Assembly (NCBI GenBank): GCA_050944915.1
Contig: JBMNRY010000115.1
Span: 1 to 5,075 of the forward strand
DNA length: 5,075 nt
Reading direction: 5' to 3'
Origin: JBMNRY01 sp050944915
GTDB lineage: Bacteria > Bacillota > Limnochordia > JAAZLZ01
A program made the position numbers and the translations under genes. Below, piece by piece: positions 1 through 4,377 of this stretch. The notes below the pieces were generated by a model, which had not been told where the DNA came from, ran no database searches, and saw only the letters and a list, made by a program, of their open reading frames with translations. Within the stretch, counting starts at the first letter, position 1, and each line of letters opens with the position of its first letter.

Positions 1-794
1 AACTTGGGGGCTGAACTGACTGCCGCTGTTCTCCTTCATGACTTTGAGGGCGACCAATTGGGGTTCAGGCGAGCCCATGATATCAGAGGGAGATACGGGC
101 GCTTGGCTCTTTTGGCTACGCATACCAATGCCAGCAAGAGTGATTCCAATGTACTCCGGTTCGACCGAGTGAATTATACAGGCCTGGTTGTCCATCAGGA
201 AGAAATCCATCCCCGGTATGAGTTGAGGTGAAGAAAAAGGCTGGAACAGGGGGAATAGGCAATAAGAGTTCCTAGGGGAACTCCCTCCCTAATGATAGGT
301 ACGACCAGGGCAACTAGGGCAACTTTGTCAACTACTACTTGTGTTAAACGGAACTTGTCCTCAGGAGGGGGTGGTTCGTTTAGAATAGCGGTGGGAAGGT
401 CAAAAATGGCATCTTTAGGGATGGGTGCTGCGATCAAAGAAGTATGATTCACTAGTACCAACTGATTTGAAGCGGGAAACTCTGATGCTAGGGCTAGGAG
501 AACCTCTTCGAGTATGGGGGAGGAAGGGTCCAGTTGAGCGATGATAGCTGTCGCTTGCTTTAACTGGTGGGCAAAGTCTTGGATCTTCTGAGAGACTCTC
601 TCTGCAAGGCTCGTCGCAAGGGACGTGTCATCCTGGATCAAGTACTCATAACTTGTCTCTTGTCCGTAGCGGAAGATAAGGGCCCAATTGAGGGCAACAG
701 CGAGCAAGACAAGGATGATGATGCCAAAGAATAGTTGGTGAAAAAGCGGTTGATGTCGAATTGTCTCGAGGGTGCCGCCCCCAACGAAGTTCAT
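1..794 (-). pseudogene. Double-Cache-like membrane sensor, frameshifted and cut by the window edge
   Basis: The reading frame opens at ATG 794 and stops at 195 after 199 codons. It encodes a short cytoplasmic N-terminus, one membrane segment (about residues 21-41), then an extracytoplasmic helix and alpha/beta domain that includes the stretch VPLGTLIAY. A second frame, open from about 288 to base 1, continues the domain with PGMDFFLMDNQ and later EPEYIG, the usual 'ligand-domain strand, LvD..G.vi.hs....iG' pattern of Cache/PDC sensors. One extra C in the five-C run (plus strand 249-253) would join both frames into an uninterrupted protein of at least about 265 residues. The gene is therefore either mutated or carries a homopolymer sequencing error. 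The output domain (histidine kinase, GGDEF or chemoreceptor) lies beyond the left edge and cannot be told. No clear Shine-Dalgarno precedes the ATG, but an in-frame stop lies 18 bases upstream, so no earlier ATG, GTG or TTG start is possible. The Cache assignment rests on pattern recognition, not on an alignment. Confidence 0.65.
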
Positions 795-1051
795 AGTTGC
801 ATTCAGGATTTCTTATTTTATTCGGTAAATCCTGCCAGTTCTTGTGCAAGTGAACAATAAGGTCGACCGATTAGTCAACGGTTGGGGTGTTTTCTGGAGT
901 CGGAAGCGGAGCTGGATGCTGAGGCGATTGTTCGTGGGGTGATCGCAGCGGTTGGGGTTTCGGGAAAAAGAGAGCCTTGAACAGATTTGAATGAAAACGG
1001 CTCCGGTTTTTCGATCAGTGGTCTAGTTTTTCCCTTAGCGTCCAGCCTTTT
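795..1051. other. Gene-poor stretch at the putative element end
   Basis: No convincing gene lies here. The only protein-like stretch is a plus-strand frame at 861-980, open after a TAA at 858, that reads LESEAELDAEAIVRG and on to GKREP before TGA. It has no good start codon or ribosome binding site and I do not recognise it. It may be the tail of a decayed gene. Near 994-1010 an imperfect AAAACGG/CCGGTTTT dyad is followed by T residues and could be a weak terminator. Otherwise I see nothing. Confidence 0.35.
804..834. promoter_or_regulatory. Inverted repeat upstream of the sensor gene
   Basis: CAGGATTT (804-811) and AAATCCTG (827-834) form a perfect 8-bp inverted repeat with a 15-bp AT-rich spacer, ending 10 bp before the start codon of the minus-strand sensor gene. 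The arms are about 23 bp apart centre to centre, roughly two helical turns, so a dimeric repressor could bind. It could also fold as a hairpin in the leader. No convincing -35/-10 pair was found nearby, so its role is inferred from position only. Confidence 0.35.
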
Positions 1052-1176
1052 GGCATCCCAAAAATGTAGCAGTAGTGTAGCAACGCCGGGGCATTTCGGG
1101 GCATTTTAGGGCATGAACAACTGTTCGGGAAGCCTAGGAAAGGCGCACCAGGACAGGGTTTGGCATTTCTAGGCAT
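1052..1176 (+). repeat. Phased GGCAT motifs, candidate integrase arm-type sites
   Basis: The pentamer GGCAT occurs at 1052-1056, 1090-1094, 1100-1104, 1110-1114, 1162-1166 and 1172-1176, all in the same orientation. The middle three and the last two sit at exactly 10-bp pitch, and three copies share the longer form GGCATTT. One helical turn between sites puts them on the same face of DNA. Short direct repeats of this kind beside a tRNA-derived att core are typical arm-type sites for a tyrosine recombinase or its excisionase. That role is inferred; no recombinase gene lies in the window. Confidence 0.55.
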
Positions 1177-1195
1177 GGCGCCAAAACCCCATATA

Positions 1196-1255
1196 CTGCG
1201 TTCAGGGCGCAGTGGGCCTGAGCCCGTGGGGGTTCGAATCCCCCCTTCGGCACCA
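1196..1255 (+). tRNA. Truncated tRNA-Leu (anticodon CAG), 3' portion only
   Basis: From left to right there is an anticodon stem CTGCG (1196-1200), a seven-base loop TTCAGGG with anticodon CAG (1203-1205), and the stem partner CGCAG (1208-1212). Then come a long variable arm with GGGC/GCCC (1214-1217 and 1222-1225), a T stem of five G (1228-1232), the T loop TTCGAAT (1233-1239) and five C (1240-1244). It ends with the 3' acceptor strand CTTCGGC (1245-1251), discriminator A and encoded CCA (1253-1255). The long variable arm and the CAG anticodon identify leucine. The expected 5' acceptor strand GCCGAAG and any D arm are absent from the roughly 40 bases upstream, so this cannot be a working tRNA. 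It is best read as a displaced 3' half left by site-specific integration. Confidence 0.85.
1196..1255 (+). other. Putative att site of a tRNA-Leu-integrated element
   Basis: The tRNA fragment starts exactly at the anticodon stem. CTGCG/CGCAG flanking a 7-bp loop gives the symmetrical core used by tyrosine recombinases that cross over in anticodon loops. Integration rebuilds an intact tRNA at one end of the element and leaves the original 3' half at the other. With the tRNA on the plus strand, the element would lie to the left, and native chromosome to the right from about 1256. The phased GGCAT motifs just left of the core and the native terminator just right of it agree. The intact partner copy is outside the window. 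Confidence 0.6.
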
Positions 1256-1267
1256 TAGGTAAAATTT

Positions 1268-1297
1268 AACCCCTCTAGGAGGGGTTTTGTTGTTTTT
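1268..1297 (+). terminator. Intrinsic terminator of the tRNA-Leu locus
   Basis: AACCCCTC (1268-1275), a TAG loop and GAGGGGTT (1279-1286) form a perfect 8-bp stem, followed by a T-rich tract to 1297. It starts 13 bp after the CCA and most likely was the original tRNA terminator. The stem also works on the minus strand, with a weaker T tract (AAATTTT), so it may catch transcripts from the convergent membrane-ferredoxin gene, for which no nearer terminator was seen. Confidence 0.8.
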
Positions 1298-1415
1298 ACG
1301 CTAAAGAGATGTCGCCTTGAAAATAGGCCATGCTTTGCCCTAGCGGCGTCTTGTATCAAGGGGAGATCTTTAATCATGGGCCGGGGCGTTTTTTCCTCTG
1401 GTCTTGTTTCAAGTC

Positions 1416-2051
1416 TTAGAATGCTGAAGCTTGTGCATAAGAAATGGCTTCCTTCCGACAAGCCTCTCGGCAAGCACTACATTGCAGGCACAGGCTCGTG
1501 TCGATCCTAGCTCTGCGATCATGGTCAACTACTACAGCCTGGGAAGGGCAGACTTTTTCACAAAGCCTACAACCGGTACATCGTGCCTTATCAACCCAGT
1601 GGGCAAAGAGTTTTCCTTTGCCGAAGAGCCGTTGTAAGGCTCCAAAGGGGCAGATGAGATTATGGAATACTTCTTGTTTGTAGCGCAAGGTAATGAGAAC
1701 CGATGCCCCTAGCCAAATCAGCAAGATAGGCAGGTTTACCCGCAGCACCCTGCGGGCCAAGGCCATTGTAGCCACACTAGCGACCAAAGCAACCCCAGGG
1801 AAAACCCCTGAATCAAGCCAGCGGGGATGTTCATTCGTTTGCCATTTAAGTCTTTGTCCCAACTTTTCTACGGGGATCATTAGGGTATGCATCGGGCAGA
1901 CATAACCGCAGTACACCCGACCAAAGAGTAAAGCAAGCCCTAGGCTAAATGCGAATAAAGCTAGCCAGAGCATCATTTTCCCTTTCCAAATCAGGACCAA
2001 AAACAGAACCAAAAACAGGGTTCTGATCACCGTAGCTCTATGTTTCATCAC
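1416..2051 (-). CDS. NapH/CcoG-like membrane protein with two [4Fe-4S] ferredoxin motifs
   Basis: This 211-residue protein should pass electrons between a membrane quinol or protein partner and a soluble acceptor. It has four probable membrane segments (about residues 9-22, 26-43, 83-100 and 106-122). The family-typical cysteine motifs are YCGYVCP (Cys48 and Cys52) after helix 2 and ICPFGALQ (Cys134) after helix 4. Two ferredoxin motifs follow: CTGCRLCEKVCP (Cys158, 161, 164, 168) and CLQCSACREAC (Cys188, 191, 194, 198). The second lacks the usual proline after its last cysteine. It is shorter than NapH (roughly 280 residues). GTG at 2051 and the ATG immediately after it (2048) both fit GGAGGT at 2062-2057. 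I prefer the ATG for its 8-base spacing. No reductase partner gene adjoins it, so the electron acceptor is unknown. The divergent Crp/Fnr gene suggests redox- or metabolite-controlled expression. Confidence 0.85.
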   Translation of the reverse strand: MMKHRATVIRTLFLVLFLVLIWKGKMMLWLALFAFSLGLALLFGRVYCGYVCPMHTLMIPVEKLGQRLKWQTNEHPRWLDSGVFPGVALVASVATMALARRVLRVNLPILLIWLGASVLITLRYKQEVFHNLICPFGALQRLFGKGKLFAHWVDKARCTGCRLCEKVCPSQAVVVDHDRRARIDTSLCLQCSACREACRKEAISYAQASAF

Positions 2052-2056
2052 CAGGT

Positions 2057-2062
2057 ACCTCC
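2057..2062 (-). promoter_or_regulatory. Ribosome binding site of the membrane-ferredoxin gene
   Basis: The minus strand reads GGAGGT here, 5 bases before GTG 2051 and 8 before ATG 2048. With the predicted transcript start at 2070 the leader is only about 20 bases long. Confidence 0.75.
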
Positions 2063-2069
2063 ATGGCTT

Positions 2070-2082
2070 TTAGATCATTATA
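2070..2082 (-). promoter_or_regulatory. Minus-strand promoter with perfect -10 box and no -35
   Basis: The minus strand reads TATAAT at 2082-2077, a perfect -10 box, which predicts a transcript start at A 2070. The hexamer at -35 spacing (2105-2100, CTCTTT) does not resemble TTGACA. The promoter probably needs an activator, and the palindrome at 2103-2120 covers the place of the -35. Confidence 0.7.
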
Positions 2083-2086
2083 AGGG

Positions 2087-2099
2087 TATAATGACGAAA
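2087..2099 (+). promoter_or_regulatory. Plus-strand promoter of the Crp/Fnr regulator gene
   Basis: TATAAT at 2087-2092 is a perfect -10 box and mirrors the minus-strand one around a 4-bp AGGG spacer (CATTATA 2076-2082 with TATAATG 2087-2093). The predicted start is A 2099. The -35 position (2064-2069, TGGCTT) is poor. RNA polymerase could hardly occupy both promoters at once, so they should compete. Confidence 0.6.
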
Positions 2100-2102
2100 A
2101 AA

Positions 2103-2120
2103 GAGTTACCTAGGTAACTC
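2103..2120. promoter_or_regulatory. Perfect 18-bp palindromic operator, likely Crp/Fnr-family site
   Basis: GAGTTACCTAGGTAACTC is a perfect palindrome centred at 2111.5. The centre is 41.5 bp upstream of the predicted minus-strand start (2070), the exact class II position of Crp and Fnr activators. Relative to the predicted plus-strand start (2099) it covers about +5 to +22, where a bound protein would block transcription. The size and symmetry suit a Crp/Fnr dimer, though the half-site is neither Crp (TGTGA) nor Fnr (TTGAT). Confidence 0.8.
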
Positions 2121-2134
2121 ATGGGGTGAAGTCT

Positions 2135-2773
2135 ATGGTTTTGCAAATAAGAAACATCCCTATGCTAGATTCCATACCCGAGAACATCATTAGTACATAT
2201 TTAAGGGATGGGAACCTCCGGGTTGTTGAACACGACAAAAACAAAGTCCTCCATTTAGAAGGTGAGGAATGTACTAAGCTGGAGCTGGTCCTCAAGGGAG
2301 AAATCCTGATCGAACACATTTCGGAAGGAGGGGATTTGTTGACTGTGGCAGCCTTCAGCAGAGGAGATGTCATCGGCGGTAATCTGCTGTTTTCCTCCAA
2401 TCCCTATTATCCATGGACGGTAGCAACCCGTTTGACCTCGACGGTTCTAGAAATACCCAGGGATGTAGTGTTCCAATTATGCGCCCAATACCCCTCTTTC
2501 CTAGCGAGCTTTCTCCACCATGTTTCCGATAATGCTTTTATGCTCGGGGACAGAATCAGACTTTACGCCAAGAAGAGCCTGCGGGAGAAGATCCTCGATT
2601 ACCTACACCGGGAACGACAGCGACAAGGAACAAATACCATTCAGCTGAATCTGACGAAGAAAGCCTTAGCGGAGAAGTTCGGTGTCCAACGCACTTCCCT
2701 CTCCCGGGAATTGGCTAAAATGCGGGATGATGGGCTGATCCTCTTTGACAGAAACACGATCATTCTCTTATGA
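2135..2773 (+). CDS. Crp/Fnr-family transcriptional regulator
   Basis: This 212-residue protein has an N-terminal cyclic-nucleotide-binding-type beta-roll (about residues 10-120, with the family pattern LVLKGEILI and FSRGDVIGG), a dimerisation helix (about 122-147) and a C-terminal winged helix-turn-helix (about 171-212). The recognition helix lies in the stretch GVQRTSLSRELAKM. Only two cysteines are seen (46 and 116), so there is no Fnr-type four-cysteine iron-sulfur site. The cAMP-contacting residues are not evident either, so the signal is unknown. In the recognition helix the Glu that Crp and Fnr use for base contacts is replaced by Thr187, while Arg186 and Arg191 remain, in line with the unusual operator upstream. 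ATG 2135 is chosen because GGGGTGA (2123-2129) sits 5 bases before it; GTG 2126 in the same frame overlaps that site. Divergent from the membrane-ferredoxin gene, its probable target. Confidence 0.88.
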   Translation: MVLQIRNIPMLDSIPENIISTYLRDGNLRVVEHDKNKVLHLEGEECTKLELVLKGEILIEHISEGGDLLTVAAFSRGDVIGGNLLFSSNPYYPWTVATRLTSTVLEIPRDVVFQLCAQYPSFLASFLHHVSDNAFMLGDRIRLYAKKSLREKILDYLHRERQRQGTNTIQLNLTKKALAEKFGVQRTSLSRELAKMRDDGLILFDRNTIILL

Positions 2774-2958
2774 GTAGACTCCCATATCAGTAGGTCTCAA
2801 TCTTAACTTGAATCCCTAACGCTGAAGTAGCAGGAGTCCAGGAAACAAGCCCCCAAGGTACCAGCATCAATAAGTCAGAATCAAGGGCTAATCCATTTTT
2901 CGGCACCATGAAACAGACACTGGAAGCCGCCTTGCTTCTGGTGCTTTGTTTTGTCCGC

Positions 2959-3015
2959 ATGCTTACCCATCGACGAGCATACATATTTTAACAGAATGCT
3001 TAACCGTCCAAGCAT
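2959..3015. repeat. Paired ATGCTTA...AGCAT dyads upstream of the transporter promoters
   Basis: ATGCTTACCC (from 2959) with AGCAT (2976-2980), and ATGCTTAACC (from 2996) with AAGCAT (3010-3015), are two related inverted repeats 37 bp apart. The second is a perfect 6-bp dyad with an 8-bp spacer. They sit just upstream of the first candidate promoter and might bind a regulator of the transport operon. That use is inferred. Confidence 0.35.
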
Positions 3016-3030
3016 CGTTATCTTAATTAA

Positions 3031-3059
3031 TTGTTATTATTGTATTTATTTGGTCTAAT
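3031..3059 (+). promoter_or_regulatory. Candidate sigma-A promoter of the transport operon (upstream)
   Basis: TTGTTA (3031-3036), a 17-bp AT-rich spacer and TCTAAT (3054-3059) match the housekeeping consensus at 4/6 and 5/6. The predicted start near 3066 gives a leader of about 90 bases. Confidence 0.5.
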
Positions 3060-3087
3060 TGCCTTAAATTGGTATTATTCGTTTAAT
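3059..3087 (+). promoter_or_regulatory. Candidate sigma-A promoter of the transport operon (downstream)
   Basis: TTGCCT (3059-3064), a 17-bp spacer and TTTAAT (3082-3087) match the consensus at 4/6 and 5/6. It begins where the upstream candidate ends, so only one may be used, or the two may act in tandem. Confidence 0.4.
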
Positions 3088-3140
3088 GAGGAGGGGGTGG
3101 TAGAGGATTCATTGTACCCATTCCCATAATCCCATACAAA

Positions 3141-3160
3141 GGAGTGACATGCATCAATGA
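3141..3160 (+). promoter_or_regulatory. Ribosome binding site with a three-codon mini-frame overlapping the gene start
   Basis: GGAG (3141-3144) lies 12 bases before the gene's ATG at 3157, which is long, but only 4 before an earlier ATG at 3149. That ATG reads Met-His-Gln and then TGA, whose stop overlaps the real start as ATGA (3157-3160). An in-frame TGA at 3145 rules out an earlier start for the main protein. Confidence 0.5.
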
Positions 3161-4311
3161 GAATTGGACGGTTGTGTATCGTTATTGCACTGTCACTGGT
3201 ACTGGTCTTAGGTAGCATCGGGCTGGCCAGTGCCAAAAAGATCACCTTTGGAATCTTGGCACCTTTCACCGGCGGTAGTGCTCCCAACGGTGATGCTGCC
3301 CGATCGGGGGCCCTCTTGGCTATTGAGCAGATAAATGCCGCCGGGGGAGTCTTGGGCCATGAATTGCAATTGGTGTGGGAAGACTCCCAAGGGGCCGCCA
3401 CTCCGGCGGTCACGGCCATGCAAAAGCTCATTTATCAACATAATGTGGATGCTGTAATTGGGGACTCCCAGAGTACTGCTGTTTTGGCAGCGGAACATTT
3501 GGTAGCCCAAGAAGGTGTGATCCAATTTGCCTTGGGTAGTGCCGAACAGATCACCGAAATCGACAATCCCTGGCTATTCCGGGTGCGGGAAAATGACAAA
3601 TTGGCTTCTGTGCTGATCATCAACTACATAGTCGATACCCTCGGCATTGACAAGATCGCAATCCTACACAGTACAGACCAGTTTGGTGTCGGTGGTGCCG
3701 ATAACCTGGAAGAAGTGATGGCCAGAAAAGGCTTGAAATTCGTCGCTCGGGAAGCATTTAATACCGGCGATAAGGACTTCACCGGACAACTGTTGAACAT
3801 CAAGAACTCCGGCGCAGAAGCCCTAATCGGTTGGGCCTTCGATGTGGAGTTAGCTCTGATGTGCCGCCAGGCCAAACAGCTGCTGCCCGATGTCCGGCTC
3901 TTTGGATCCGGTACCGCAGGTCAAGAAAGCTTCCTTAGTATTGCCGGTGAATCGGCCGAGGGGCTCGTCGGTGTCGTAACCTTCTGTGCCACTTATGAAG
4001 ACCCCGATGTTCAAAAGTTCATCGATGATTTTAGAGAGCGTTATGGTTCCATCCCCCAAAACTTCATGGCTTCCCTGGCCTATGATTCAGTACGCTTATG
4101 GGCCGCTGCAGCGGAAGCCGCCGGCTCCGTGGAAAAGCATACTGTTCGGGATGCCCTGCTGTCTCTAAGGAATATTAAGGGAACCCACGGATTGACCTAT
4201 AATGTGGCAGCCAATGGCCAGACGCTCCACGAACTGTTGATCATAGAAATCAAAGGTGGAAAACCAGTCGTCATCGGCAAGGAAGTCAACACCGAAGTTC
4301 GTTTTGAATAA
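3157..4311 (+). CDS. Branched-chain-amino-acid-type ABC transporter substrate-binding protein (LivJ/LivK family)
   Basis: This 384-residue protein, the usual length for the family, captures a solute outside the membrane and hands it to the LivHM-type permease encoded just downstream. Residues 1-26 are a signal peptide: a basic start, a hydrophobic core, and an ASA-KK cleavage site. The mature part has the type I periplasmic-binding fold, starting with ITFGILAPFTG and followed by the helix with SGALLAIEQINAAGG. Later family signs are LHSTDQFGVGG (the 'y.dd.yG.g' region), the GDKDFTG stretch and LAYDSVRLWAAA. No lipobox cysteine lies near the cleavage site, although binding proteins of single-membrane bacteria are normally lipoproteins. 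The substrate cannot be fixed: leucine/isoleucine/valine, other amino acids, amides and urea are all bound by this family. It is the first gene of the operon and is separated from the permease by a terminator hairpin. Confidence 0.92.
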   Translation: MRIGRLCIVIALSLVLVLGSIGLASAKKITFGILAPFTGGSAPNGDAARSGALLAIEQINAAGGVLGHELQLVWEDSQGAATPAVTAMQKLIYQHNVDAVIGDSQSTAVLAAEHLVAQEGVIQFALGSAEQITEIDNPWLFRVRENDKLASVLIINYIVDTLGIDKIAILHSTDQFGVGGADNLEEVMARKGLKFVAREAFNTGDKDFTGQLLNIKNSGAEALIGWAFDVELALMCRQAKQLLPDVRLFGSGTAGQESFLSIAGESAEGLVGVVTFCATYEDPDVQKFIDDFRERYGSIPQNFMASLAYDSVRLWAAAAEAAGSVEKHTVRDALLSLRNIKGTHGLTYNVAANGQTLHELLIIEIKGGKPVVIGKEVNTEVRFE

Positions 4312-4326
4312 AGAGTTGCGCCAGGC

Positions 4327-4361
4327 GCTGGGTTGGGCTGATACCCGACCCAGCCCTTTTT
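4327..4361 (+). terminator. Intrinsic terminator between binding protein and permease genes
   Basis: GCTGGGT (4327-4333) pairs with ACCCAGC (4348-4354). The stem continues through a T-G wobble and GGG/CCC to a six-base loop, 11 pairs in all, followed by five T (4357-4361). It starts 16 bases after the stop codon and ends just before the permease's ribosome binding site. Partial read-through would yield much more binding protein than permease, a common arrangement in ABC operons. It may also protect the upstream mRNA end from decay. Confidence 0.85.
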
Positions 4362-4363
4362 AA

Positions 4364-4369
4364 AGGAGG
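4364..4369 (+). promoter_or_regulatory. Ribosome binding site of the permease gene
   Basis: A full AGGAGG lies 8 bases before ATG 4378, directly after the T run of the terminator. It fixes the start. Confidence 0.85.
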
Positions 4370-4377
4370 ACAAAGCC

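Larger units (their letters stand above)
2774..3156. other. Intergenic region upstream of the transport operon
   Basis: No gene is supported in these 383 bases. A minus-strand frame of 65 codons (2984-2787) exists, but it has no ribosome binding site and no recognisable domain. No clear terminator follows the regulator gene. The right part (about 2985-3090) is AT-rich and holds the promoters listed separately. A strong Shine-Dalgarno-like run GAGGAGGGGG (3088-3097) has no following gene start of any length. The rest shows nothing I can name. Confidence 0.5.

Noticed and set aside
4..231. Plus-strand frame of 75 codons at the left edge
   Set aside because: It is antisense to the continued Cache-like reading frame on the minus strand and has no ribosome binding site or recognisable domain.
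1015..1473. Minus-strand frame of 152 codons containing GAEGGIRTPTG
   Set aside because: This peptide is the well-known artefact of reading the antisense of a tRNA-Leu 3' end. The frame also crosses the terminator, the repeat motifs and the end of the membrane-ferredoxin gene.
1620..1626. GCCGAAG, the sequence expected for the missing tRNA 5' acceptor strand
   Set aside because: It lies downstream of the tRNA fragment, inside the membrane-ferredoxin coding region, with no D arm after it. It is a chance 7-mer.
1416..2051. Several plus-strand frames opposite the membrane-ferredoxin gene
   Set aside because: They are shadows of a gene with clear membrane helices and eight ordered ferredoxin cysteines on the minus strand.
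2899..2909. TTCGGCACCAT, identical to the 3' end of the tRNA-Leu fragment (1246-1256)
   Set aside because: The T arm and variable arm are absent upstream of it, and an 11-base match between two places in a 5-kb window is expected by chance. It is not taken as a second att site.
2787..2984. Minus-strand frame of 65 codons in the intergenic region
   Set aside because: Its C-terminal half looks faintly protein-like (LVPWGLVSWTPATS), but no ribosome binding site precedes either possible ATG, the N-terminal half has low-complexity Ser/Arg/Thr character, and I recognise no family.
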